Shown here piece by piece: positions 49,077-64,000 of a stretch of DNA of 64,000 bases. The DNA is from Candidatus Phosphoribacter baldrii (lineage in GTDB: Bacteria > Actinomycetota > Actinomycetes > Actinomycetales > Dermatophilaceae). The DNA lies in assembly GCA_016704565.1 (NCBI GenBank), contig JADIZV010000004.1, positions 744,001 to 808,000 on the forward strand, given 5' to 3'. A model generated the notes under the pieces. It did no database searches. It saw nothing but the letters and a program-made list of their open reading frames with translations, and had not been told where the DNA came from. The position numbers and the translations under genes were made by a program. The number at the start of each line of letters is the position of its first letter. Position 1 is the stretch's first letter.

Positions 49077-51797
49077 TCAGGCGTCCAGGCCGACTGCCAG
49101 GTCGTCCATGCCCGGGGCCAGTACGGCAGCCCGGCCGGCCTCCAGCCGCGCCACCGGCACGCGGAACGGCGAGCAAGACACGTAGTCCAGGCCGGCCTTG
49201 TGGAAGAAGTGGATCGACTCGGGGTCGCCGCCGTGCTCGCCGCAAACGCCGGTCTTGAGGCCCGGCGTGGTCGCGCGGCCCTTGTGCACGGCATACTTCA
49301 CCAGCCGACCGACTCCGTCCTCGTCGATGGTCTCGAACGGTGACACCGGGAAGATGCCCTTCTCCAAGTAGGTCGAGAAGAACGAGCCCTCGACGTCGTC
49401 GCGGCTGAAGCCCCAGGTTGTCTGAGTGAGGTCGTTGGTGCCGAACGAGAAGAAGTCGGCATACTCCGCGATCTGGCCAGCGGTCAGGCAGGCCCGCGGC
49501 AGCTCCATCATCGTGCCGATCATGACGTTCTCGCCCGGGCCGACGTTCTCGCCCTTCTCGCGAGCGATCTTCAGGGCCTGGGTGCGGACCAGCTCAAGCT
49601 CCTGGTGGGTGTCGATGAGCGGAACCATGATCTCCGCAGTCCCGACCGAGCCGCTCTTGCGGGCTAGGTGGAAGGCCTCGAGGATCGCCCGGACCTGCAT
49701 CTCGAACAGGCCCTTGGTGACGATGCCCAGCCGCACGCCGCGCAGGCCGAACATCGGGTTGGACTCGTGCAGCCGCTCGATGGCCCGCAGCATGACCCGG
49801 TCCTTCTCGGTCGCCTCGCCGCGCTCCTCCGCCACGGCGACCTTGGTCGCCATCTCGACGATGTTGGGGAGGAACTCGTGCAACGGCGGGTCGATGAGCC
49901 GGACCGTCACCGGCCGCTCCCCCATCACCGCGAAGATGTCCTGGAAGTCCTGGCGCTGCAACGGCCGCAGCGCCTCCAGGGCCGCCTCGCGGGTCTCGTC
50001 GGTCTCGGCGAGGATGAGCCGTTCGACGAGCTCGCGCCGGTCGCCGAGGAACATGTGCTCGGTCCGGCACAGGCCGATGCCCTCGGCCCCGAAGCGCACC
50101 GCGCGCGCCGCGTCGTCAGGGGTGTCGGCGTTGGCCCGGACCCGCAGGCGACGGACCTTGTCGGCGATCGCCATGATCCGGTGGACCGCCTTGACGGTGT
50201 CGGAGGTCTCCTCAGCGGCCGGGTCGAGGTTGCCCTCGAAGTATTCGACGATCGCGCTGGGCATGACCGGGACCGCGCCCCGGAAGACCTGCCCGGTCCC
50301 ACCGTCGATCGACACCACGTCGCCCTCGCGCAGCGGCTCGCCGGCCTGACCCCGGATGGTGATCGACTTGTGCACGCTGTCGATGACCAGTTCGTCGGCG
50401 CCACACACGCAGGTCGTGCCCATCCCGCGGGCGACGACGGCGGCGTGCGAGGTCTTGCCGCCGCGCGAGGTGAGGATGCCACGGCTGGCGATCATGCCGA
50501 CCAGGTCGTCGGGGTTGGTCTCGGTGCGCACGAGGATGACGTCCTCGCCGCGGTCGGCCCACTCCTTGGCCGCCACCGAGCTGAAGACGATCTTGCCGAC
50601 CGCCGCGCCTGGGCTGGCCGCCACACCCTTGGTGAGCAACGCCGACGCCGCTGACGCATCGAAGCGCGGGAACATCAACTGAGACAACTGAGCACCATTG
50701 ACCCGGGTGAGCGCCTGCTCCTCGGTGATGACGCCCTCGTCGATGAGCTGGCTGGCGATCCGGAAGGCCGCCTCAGCCGTGCGCTTGCCCACCCGGGTCT
50801 GCAGCATCCACAAGGTGCCGCGCTCGATGGTGAACTCGATGTCGCACAGGTCGTGGTAGTGCGCTTCCAGCCGGTTCATGTTCTCCAGCAGCTGCCGGTA
50901 TGCCGCCGGCGACTCGCCGTCCAACTCGTGCAGCGGCCGGGCGTTACGGATGCCGGCGACGACATCCTCGCCCTGGGCGTTCATGAGGAAGTCGCCATAT
51001 ACGCCCTTGTCGCCCGTGGACGGGTCGCGGGTGAAGCAGACGCCAGTGCCGGAGTCTTCCGACATGTTGCCGAAGACCATGGTCTGGACGTTGACCGCCG
51101 TGCCGAGGTCGTGCGGGATCCGCTCCTGACGCCGGTAGAGGACCGCCCGCTCGCCGCTCCAGGACCGGAACACCGCCTCGATCGCCGCGTCGAGTTGGGC
51201 CCGCGGGTCCTGCGGGAACCGCTCACCCGTCGCGTTGAAGATCGCCGTCTTGAAGCTGCCGCATAGTGCGGCCAGGTCGGCGGCCGTGAGCTCGGTGTCC
51301 TGGGTGACCCGACGAGCGTGCTTGACCTGCTCGATGCGGGCCTCGAAGACGTCTGAATCGATGCCGAGCACGGTCTTGCCGAACATCTGCAGCAACCGCC
51401 GGTAGGAGTCCCACGCGAACCGCTCCCCCGCCATCCCCGCGAGGCCGAGCACCGAGTCGTCGTTGAGCCCGATGTTGAGCACCGTCTCCATCATCCCGGG
51501 CATCGAGAACATCGCGCCCGAGCGCACCGATACCAGCAACGGGTTGACCGGGTCGCCGAGGGTGCGACCCATGGCCGCCTCGATCGACGCTAAGTGCGTG
51601 GTGACCTCGTCGGCCAGACTCGCCGGCGCCTTGCCCTTGTAGAGGTAGTCCCGGCACGCGTCGGTCGTGATCGTGAACCCCGGAGGCACCGGCAGCCCGA
51701 TCTTGACCATCTCGGCGAGGTTGGCGCCCTTGCCCCCCAGCAGTGCCTTCTGGTCCTTGTCGCCCTCGGAGAAGTCGAAGACGTAGCGGGTGGTCAT
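49077..51797 (-). CDS. ppdK: Pyruvate, phosphate dikinase
   Basis: 906 residues. It interconverts pyruvate, ATP and phosphate with PEP, AMP and pyrophosphate, and supports gluconeogenesis or PPi-linked glycolysis. The nucleotide-binding half starts YVFDFSEGDKDQKALLGGKG. The phosphohistidine is His451 in GGKTSHAAVVARGMGTTCVC. The PEP/pyruvate TIM barrel ends with the catalytic Cys852 in GVCGEHGGDPES. Start ATG 51797 has GGAAGG upstream. It sits between str and rpoBC operons, which are adjacent in many actinobacteria. Confidence 0.97.
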   Translation of the reverse strand: MTTRYVFDFSEGDKDQKALLGGKGANLAEMVKIGLPVPPGFTITTDACRDYLYKGKAPASLADEVTTHLASIEAAMGRTLGDPVNPLLVSVRSGAMFSMPGMMETVLNIGLNDDSVLGLAGMAGERFAWDSYRRLLQMFGKTVLGIDSDVFEARIEQVKHARRVTQDTELTAADLAALCGSFKTAIFNATGERFPQDPRAQLDAAIEAVFRSWSGERAVLYRRQERIPHDLGTAVNVQTMVFGNMSEDSGTGVCFTRDPSTGDKGVYGDFLMNAQGEDVVAGIRNARPLHELDGESPAAYRQLLENMNRLEAHYHDLCDIEFTIERGTLWMLQTRVGKRTAEAAFRIASQLIDEGVITEEQALTRVNGAQLSQLMFPRFDASAASALLTKGVAASPGAAVGKIVFSSVAAKEWADRGEDVILVRTETNPDDLVGMIASRGILTSRGGKTSHAAVVARGMGTTCVCGADELVIDSVHKSITIRGQAGEPLREGDVVSIDGGTGQVFRGAVPVMPSAIVEYFEGNLDPAAEETSDTVKAVHRIMAIADKVRRLRVRANADTPDDAARAVRFGAEGIGLCRTEHMFLGDRRELVERLILAETDETREAALEALRPLQRQDFQDIFAVMGERPVTVRLIDPPLHEFLPNIVEMATKVAVAEERGEATEKDRVMLRAIERLHESNPMFGLRGVRLGIVTKGLFEMQVRAILEAFHLARKSGSVGTAEIMVPLIDTHQELELVRTQALKIAREKGENVGPGENVMIGTMMELPRACLTAGQIAEYADFFSFGTNDLTQTTWGFSRDDVEGSFFSTYLEKGIFPVSPFETIDEDGVGRLVKYAVHKGRATTPGLKTGVCGEHGGDPESIHFFHKAGLDYVSCSPFRVPVARLEAGRAAVLAPGMDDLAVGLDA

Positions 51798-51977
51798 GGG
51801 TCGTCCTTCCGGCGAAAGGGGGATGGGTGCCGTGCGACGCTGCACTTCCCCCATCCTCCACCCGCCCTCCCCTCGGAGGTCACCCCGGGGTGGGACCAAA
51901 GTCCCGCGCCTTCGTATGCCGTCCTGCCCCGCCCGGAACGTCCCCTTCCGGACCGCTGGAGAAGTCTCCCGAGATAG

Positions 51978-52016
51978 CGGTATGCCGCCCCCGCGAGGTG
52001 CGGAGACGGCATACCG
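51978..52016 (-). terminator. 7-mer-pair hairpin between rpoC and ppdK
   Basis: CGGTATGCCG (51978-51987) pairs perfectly with CGGCATACCG (52007-52016); the loop can pair partly. It lies 35 nt after the rpoC stop and is the only structure seen that could end the rpoBC transcript before ppdK. A single extra 7-mer follows at 51914. Confidence 0.65.
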
Positions 52017-52050
52017 AGGAGTGCGGCCGGTGACCCGGCGCGATGGTGGA

Positions 52051-55965
<3,915 letters not shown>

Positions 55966-56008
55966 GGGGTTCCTTCTCTCGTCCCTACAGTCTGGTCAGT
56001 TCGGGGGT

Positions 56009-56057
56009 GTATGCCGCGTGGCCGGCGCAGTGTCGCGGCCTGGGCCACGCGGCATAC
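56009..56057 (-). terminator. 7-mer-pair hairpin between rpoB and rpoC
   Basis: GTATGCCGCGTGGCC (56009-56023) pairs perfectly with GGCCACGCGGCATAC (56043-56057) around 19 nt, starting 10 nt after the rpoB stop. Beta and beta' are needed in equal amounts, so strong termination here would be harmful; RNA stability or mere motif deposition is more likely. Confidence 0.65.
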
Positions 56058-56066
56058 CGGATGTCG

Positions 56067-59552
<3,486 letters not shown>

Positions 59553-59697
59553 CGGGGGTCCTTCCACAGACGTGCTGATCGTGGTCGACGCGCTACCCGC
59601 GCCTCAACACCGTGCCGACGCGGACCGCAACGTGACGAATGCACACAGCAGCGCTCAGGGTCGGTAGGGGGTCAGGGCATGGGCAGCGCAAAGTATG

Positions 59698-59727
59698 AGC
59701 ATAGCCGAACGAGGGCACGACTGTCCA
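59698..59727 (-). promoter_or_regulatory. Candidate rpoBC promoter
   Basis: On the minus strand TGGACA (complement of 59722-59727), an 18-nt spacer and TATGCT (complement of 59698-59703) make a good sigma-A match. The leader to the TTG start would be about 140 nt. The rest of the 318-nt gap (59553-59870) shows no other feature except a single 7-mer at 59825. Confidence 0.55.
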
Positions 59728-59870
59728 GCCGAGTCAAGTCCCAGGGCGTGCGATCACCTCAGCGAACGCCCGGTCACCGTCTCCGGTAGTCACGAGGATG
59801 ACTGGTTGTGCCGCGCACGTCAAGGTATGCCGCCTCACCTCACCTCGGCGTGTCGCCTGTGCGACTTAGC

Positions 59871-60470
59871 ATGAAGGACATGGTGGAGCTGGCTCGGACG
59901 GCCTGGGCGATGGTCAGCCTCGCCCTCGTCGCCGTGTTCGTCTGGGCCTGGCTGGTCCTCCCGGAGCGGGTGCCCCAGCACGTCGACGTCGGCGGCTCTG
60001 TCACCGAATGGGGTTCCAAGACAACGCTTCTCGTCGGGATGGCCATTGCGATCGCGACCACTCTGAGCCTCGGCCCGTTGGCTCGCGGCATCTCCCGGGC
60101 GATGTCCCTCGACCTGGTCAACGTGCCCCACAAGGACCGCTGGTTGCCCGCCCACGAGGGTGCCCTGCGCGCACGAGTGGCCACCGACCTGTATGCCGTG
60201 GGCGCGAGCACCGGAGGCCTGCTGGCCGGCATACAAGCGCGCAAGCCCATGCCTGGATGCGGGCCTGCCGGGGAATCACCGCTGGAACGAGGACGTCTCA
60301 GGTTGACGGAGACGGTTACGGTTGCGCCATGGCCGCGACGTCCACGCCCGCCCACCTCTCCCTCGAACAACGGATCACCCTGGGCCGCGCGGCACGCGAG
60401 CATCGCCCTCGGGCGTCGCTGGCCACCTGGCGAGCCCCGTCATATCGGGCTGACCCGATCGACCTGCTGA
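59871..60470 (+). pseudogene. DUF1648-type membrane protein, 3' end apparently lost
   Basis: From ATG 59871 the first 120 or so residues look like a DUF1648 protein. A membrane helix (AWAMVSLALVAVFVWAWLVL) is followed by the signature PERVPQHVDVGGSVTEWGSK, a second helix (LLVGMAIAIATTLSLGPLAR) and VNVPHKDRWL. After LYAVGASTGGLLAG (about 60230) the frame turns into Pro/Arg-rich sequence lacking a membrane helix and overlaps the DUF2252 gene by 142 nt. No other frame restores homology. The break coincides with an inverted 7-mer pair (60191, 60228). I infer a truncating deletion; a short functional protein is possible. Confidence 0.55.
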
Positions 60471-61789
60471 TCTCCCAGGAGGCGGGCCGGGTCCCTGTGC
60501 TGCTACCCCTGCGGCACGCCCGGACTTCAGCGTCACCATTCGCGTTCTACCGGGGATCGGCGATCGTCATGGCCGCCGACCTGGGGTCGATGCCAACCAG
60601 TGGGCTCATCGTTCAGCTGAACGGCGACGCTCACTTGGGCAACTTCGGGGTGTTCCGCGCCCCGGACCGGCGGTTGGTCTTCGACGGAGATGACTTCGAC
60701 GAGACGATGGCCGGGCCGTTCGAGTGGGACGTCCTTCGGCTGGCCACCTCGTTCGTGCTGGCCGGGCTGGCCAAATCGCCGACCGCGAGCAGTTCCTCGG
60801 CGGCTCGCGCCCGGGCCAGTGCGGGCCGGAAGGCCGCCCTCGTGGCTGCGGCGACCTATCGAGCATCGGTGCGAGACAACGCATCTGCGCCGGAACTCGA
60901 CCTTTGGTTTGCTCGCGAGGACGAGGGCGAGCTGCGGGCGTGGAGCCGCAGCGAACCCCGATCCAACCGTCTGCTGGGCGACCTTGCCTCCGGGAAGGCC
61001 GGAGCGGCGACGGCGACGGCGCGCTCGGCCGTGGACCACTTCACGACCCGCATGGGCGGGCAACGCCTGTTCCGGGATGGCCCGCTCCTGACTCGCATCG
61101 GCATGGATGGCGCGCTCTCGGAATCGATCGCCCGGGCCGTCGACGCCTATCGCGCTGGCCTGGCCCCGGACCGTGCCGAATTGGTCAACCGTTATGAGCT
61201 CATTGACATTGGCCACAAGGTGGTGGGTGTCGGCAGCGTTGGGCTGCCCGACTTCGTCCTGCTGCTGCAGGGCCGCTCTCGTGACGACCTGCTCATCCTC
61301 CAGCTCAAAGGCACCCAGGCATCGGCGCTGCAAGCTGGCTTGCCTTCCCCGGCGAGTCCGGCGTGGACGACCGACGCCGGACGGGTGGTGCACGGGGCCC
61401 GGCTGAGTCAGGCCGATCCCGACGTGTTCCTCGCCCCGGCGGATGTGCCAGGAGCCCCGAGCCGCTACGTCCGGCAGCTGCGCGACGGCAAGTGGGCCCC
61501 TGACCCCACCACCCTGAGCCCGGGGCGACTGGTGGACTTCGCTCGGATGTGCGGCCATTCGTTGGCCCGGTCGCACGCCCGCACGGGCGACGCGGTGGCC
61601 ATCGCGGCATACCTCGGGCGTAGCTCGACCTTCGACACCGCAGTGGCGAACTTCGCGCGCCGGTATGCCGATCAAGTGACCGCAGATGCTCGGGACTACC
61701 GCGCCGCCATCACCAAAGGGCGGCTCGCGTCGGCCACCACGGTCGAGCGCTCGGCGTTGCTGGCCGGACTGCAAGCGACGGTCGGCTGA
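60329..61789 (+). CDS. DUF2252 protein (kinase-fold-like, unknown function)
   Basis: 486 residues from ATG 60329. The DUF2252 pattern is visible: ASPFAFYRGSAIVMAADLGS, VQLNGDAHLGNFGVFRAPDR, FDGDDFDETMAGPFEWDVLR and LLQGRSRDDLLILQLKGTQA. The GDAHLGNFG and FDxDDFDE blocks resemble the catalytic and metal loops of phosphotransferase-type kinases, so a kinase-like fold is plausible, with substrate unknown. No membrane segment. Start codon lacks a clear Shine-Dalgarno and lies inside the decayed DUF1648 frame. The convergent FCD regulator ends 37 nt downstream. Confidence 0.85.
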   Translation: MAATSTPAHLSLEQRITLGRAAREHRPRASLATWRAPSYRADPIDLLISQEAGRVPVLLPLRHARTSASPFAFYRGSAIVMAADLGSMPTSGLIVQLNGDAHLGNFGVFRAPDRRLVFDGDDFDETMAGPFEWDVLRLATSFVLAGLAKSPTASSSSAARARASAGRKAALVAAATYRASVRDNASAPELDLWFAREDEGELRAWSRSEPRSNRLLGDLASGKAGAATATARSAVDHFTTRMGGQRLFRDGPLLTRIGMDGALSESIARAVDAYRAGLAPDRAELVNRYELIDIGHKVVGVGSVGLPDFVLLLQGRSRDDLLILQLKGTQASALQAGLPSPASPAWTTDAGRVVHGARLSQADPDVFLAPADVPGAPSRYVRQLRDGKWAPDPTTLSPGRLVDFARMCGHSLARSHARTGDAVAIAAYLGRSSTFDTAVANFARRYADQVTADARDYRAAITKGRLASATTVERSALLAGLQATVG

Positions 61790-61826
61790 CCACACGACCC
61801 GAACGGAGATCGTCCAGGGCGAACGC

Positions 61827-62576
61827 TCAGCCGGTCGGCGCTTGCAGCCCCTCGGCGTAGAAATCGCGGATGTGCGCGTCGACCAGGTCCGCTGCCAGGG
61901 CTCCGTCCCCGGCACGCAGTGCGTCGTGAATTCCCTCATGCTCGGCACACAACCGCTCCCGCGTCGCGGCGAAGTCCGGCGCGCTGCGCAGTCGAGCCAG
62001 CAACGTCAGCCGCATGGCGTTACGCAGCGCAGTCGTCAATTCGGCAACCAGGGGGTTTCCGCTGGCGCGAGCGATAGCGACGTGGAAGGCCGCGTCCTGG
62101 ACGTTGAAGTCGGGCACCGAACACGATCGTTGGGCCATGGCGTCGAGATGGACCCGCATCTGATACCAATCGGCATCGCGCGCATGGGTGGCGGCCAGGC
62201 GAGCCGATTCACGCTCAAGGGCAATCCGGGCGCGCACTAGGTCGGCTGTGGCCACCGACGCGAGCAGGACGTGCATCTCCAACAGCCTGCTCAGCGCGTC
62301 GGCCGGGGCCCCGTCGAGGAAGGTCCCCGCCTCGGCTCCCGAACCGACCGCCGTGCGGGCCACCCCGAACGCTTTGAGCACTCCGACCGCTTCGCGCACC
62401 GCGACGCGGCTGACGCCGAGGGCCTGGGCGAGGTCCCGCTCCGATGGGAGCCGATCGCCGGCCTTGAGCCGTCCAGTCTGGATTTGCGCCTGGATCTGGT
62501 CGAGGACCAGCTCGTAGGTGGTCACCCTGGGCACCGGAACCCAGCCATCACCGACCATCACGCGATCCGTGCTCAC
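61827..62576 (-). CDS. FCD-family GntR transcriptional regulator
   Basis: 249 residues from GTG 62576 with GAGGAG 6 nt upstream. The GntR winged helix (about 18-90) includes YELVLDQIQAQIQTGRLKAG, DRLPSERDLAQALGVSRVAV and REAVGVLKAFGVARTAVGSG. The FCD effector domain (about 105-245) carries FHVAIARASGNPLVAELTTA and EHEGIHDALRAGDGALAADL, whose Asp/His residues typically bind metal and a carboxylic acid. It is divergent from a GlcD-like oxidase with a matching operator between them, so it is probably a lactate- or glycolate-responsive (LldR/GlcC-like) regulator. Confidence 0.9.
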   Translation of the reverse strand: MSTDRVMVGDGWVPVPRVTTYELVLDQIQAQIQTGRLKAGDRLPSERDLAQALGVSRVAVREAVGVLKAFGVARTAVGSGAEAGTFLDGAPADALSRLLEMHVLLASVATADLVRARIALERESARLAATHARDADWYQMRVHLDAMAQRSCSVPDFNVQDAAFHVAIARASGNPLVAELTTALRNAMRLTLLARLRSAPDFAATRERLCAEHEGIHDALRAGDGALAADLVDAHIRDFYAEGLQAPTG

Positions 62577-62661
62577 GCAAGACTCCTCGTCGATGTGCCG
62601 GTGGGGCGGCCTAGTCGGACGGTTCGGGCGGGCTTCCCGGCGATCCGCAGCCGATCAGGTC

Positions 62662-62723
62662 TTGTCAGCGCCCGATGCTATCTCTATATTGTCAGACAGC
62701 AAAGTGGTCTGACCACAGACCAC
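62662..62723 (+). promoter_or_regulatory. Promoter and FCD-type operator for the GlcD-like gene
   Basis: TTGTCA (62662-62667), 17 nt, then TATATT (62685-62690) is the best promoter match in the window. Just downstream GTGGTCTG-ACCA-CAGACCAC (62704-62723) is a perfect dyad containing TGGTCTGACCA, the operator form of the LldR/FadR-type FCD regulators. A repressor bound there would block clearance from this promoter. Confidence 0.75.
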
Positions 62724-62741
62724 CCAGAGCGGAGGATCGTC

Positions 62742-64000
62742 ATGATCGTCTCGGACTCCACCAGCCTTCCTCTCCCCCGTGGCGCGGGCCGCCCCATCGA
62801 CCAGCAGACCCTCGATGACCTGCGCCGGATCGTCGGCGGCCAGCACGTCCTCACCACCGACGGGGATGTCGAGCCCTACTCGCGGGACGCCACCCCCCTG
62901 TTCCGGGCCCGACCAGGGGTTGTCGTGCTCCCGGCCAGCACCGGCGAGGTCTCCGCGGTGCTGCGGATGGCGAGCGAGCGCGGCATACCGGTGACGCCTC
63001 GGGGGGCCGGCTCCAACCTGGCGGCCGCGACGATCCCCGAGCACGGGGGTATCGTGCTCGTGCTCACACGGATGACGACGATCAAGGAGATCAGCCCCGA
63101 CGAGCTGCTCGCCGTCGTCGAGGCTGGGGTGACGACCGCGGAGCTGGCTGACTCGGCCGCGGCGCTCGGCCTGCTCTATGCCCCCGACCCGGGCTCCCGG
63201 ACCGTCTCGACCGTCGCCGGCAATGTCGCCATGTGCGCCGGCGGACTGCGCGGGTTGAAGTACGGGGTCACCCGCAACTACGTGCTCGGGCTGGAGGTCG
63301 TCCTGCCGACCGGCGAGGTGATCCGCACCGGGGGACGACTGTGGAAGGACGTTGCTGGCTATGACCTCACCCGGCTGCTCACCGGATCGGAAGGCACCTT
63401 GGGTGTCATCACTGAGGTGACCGTCGCCCTGCTGCCGATGCCGGCCGTGGCGCGCACCGGAGTGGCCTACTTCGGCAGTCTGGCCGACGCCGGGCGGGCT
63501 GTGGCGGGCGTGATCCATGATGGGCTGGTCCCGGCCACGCTGGAGTTCCTCGACAACCGGTGCATTAACGCCGTCGAGGACTTCGCCAAACTCGGCCTGG
63601 ACCGGGACGCCGGCGCTCTCCTGCTCTTCGGTGACGACGGCACGGCCGAGTCCGTCGAACGGTCGCTGTCGCTCATGGCCGCGACCTGCGAGCGCACCGG
63701 AGCCCGCGGCGTGACCATGGCAAAGGACATCGCCGAATCGGAGGCCCTACTGACGGCCCGCCGCTGCTCACTTCCCGCCTTGGCCCGGCTCGCCCCGGTC
63801 ACGATGCTCGAGGACGCCACAGTCCCCCGACCTCGGCTGGCCGAAATGGTCGACCGGATCGATGCCATCGCGGCGCGGCACAACGTCGTCGTGGCCACCT
63901 TCGGGCACGCCGGAGACGGCAACCTCCACCCAACGATCGTCTTCGACCCGGCCGACGGTGACGTCCGGCACCGCGCCGAGGCGGCCTTCGGCGAGGTCTT
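62742..64000 (+). CDS. FAD-linked oxidase, GlcD/D-lactate dehydrogenase-like (3' truncated)
   Basis: The first 419 residues of a VAO-family flavoenzyme that runs off the right edge; the family is usually about 450-480 long. FAD-binding signatures are PLFRARPGVVVLPASTGEVS, GIPVTPRGAGSNLAAATIPE, PDPGSRTVSTVAGNVAMCAG and LLTGSEGTLGVITEVTV. The C-terminal cap has TFGHAGDGNLHPTIVFDP with the substrate-binding His pair. It oxidises a 2-hydroxyacid such as glycolate or D-lactate, passing electrons to the respiratory chain or an iron-sulphur partner. GGAGG lies 6-10 nt before ATG 62742. Confidence 0.92.
   Translation, partial: MIVSDSTSLPLPRGAGRPIDQQTLDDLRRIVGGQHVLTTDGDVEPYSRDATPLFRARPGVVVLPASTGEVSAVLRMASERGIPVTPRGAGSNLAAATIPEHGGIVLVLTRMTTIKEISPDELLAVVEAGVTTAELADSAAALGLLYAPDPGSRTVSTVAGNVAMCAGGLRGLKYGVTRNYVLGLEVVLPTGEVIRTGGRLWKDVAGYDLTRLLTGSEGTLGVITEVTVALLPMPAVARTGVAYFGSLADAGRAVAGVIHDGLVPATLEFLDNRCINAVEDFAKLGLDRDAGALLLFGDDGTAESVERSLSLMAATCERTGARGVTMAKDIAESEALLTARRCSLPALARLAPVTMLEDATVPRPRLAEMVDRIDAIAARHNVVVATFGHAGDGNLHPTIVFDPADGDVRHRAEAAFGEV

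Overview
This 64 kb window comes from a high-GC actinobacterial chromosome. Supporting signs are actinobacterial gene order, GTG/TTG starts, an OmpATb-like protein, an LGFP-repeat amidase and an MtrA-like iteron array. I infer Micrococcales, probably near Intrasporangiaceae/Dermatophilaceae, but nothing here fixes a genus. No tRNA, rRNA, CRISPR array, transposase or prophage gene is visible. The window is core chromosome, not an island.

Layout. 1-6.2 kb: a PaaI-type thioesterase fragment, xseA/xseB (exonuclease VII), a DUF4245 lipoprotein-like membrane protein, a PfkB sugar kinase, class I fumarase and a beta-carbonic anhydrase. 6.2-9.1 kb: an ArsR-type regulator overlapping a methyltransferase, then glmM. 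9.2-20.6 kb: rplM-rpsI, a second ArsR-like regulator, an ABC-F ATPase, a secreted amidase, an MFS exporter, a PLP decarboxylase, truA with a small coupled partner, and a secreted protein. 20.7-41.3 kb: the alpha, spc and S10 ribosomal protein operons, all on the minus strand (rplQ-rpoA-rpsD-rpsK-rpsM-rpmJ-infA ... map-adk-secY-rplO ... rpsJ). They are interrupted between infA and map by a DUF1801 gene and an Arf-type (OmpATb) envelope operon. 41.7-44 kb: an EamA transporter and an M18 aminopeptidase. 44.2-59.6 kb: tuf, fusA, rpsG, rpsL, ppdK, rpoC and rpoB, all minus. 59.8-64 kb: a decayed DUF1648 gene, a DUF2252 protein, and an FCD-family regulator divergent from a GlcD/LldD-like FAD oxidase that runs off the window.

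Two signals stand out. First, the 7-mer GTATGCC (reverse complement GGCATAC) occurs about 93 times by hand count, where roughly 6-7 would be expected at about 70% GC. It lies in both orientations, inside genes (forcing rare TAT, GCA and ATA codons) and between genes. Between genes it often forms inverted pairs that make perfect hairpins at operon joints. This layout matches the DNA uptake sequences of Neisseria and Haemophilus, which I do not know to be described in Actinobacteria. Second, ribosomal proteins bL17 and uL4 both carry the same C-terminal domain of about 50 residues on a flexible linker. The same domain is duplicated in the ArfC-like membrane protein encoded inside the ribosomal protein cluster, so ribosome and envelope proteins share a module.
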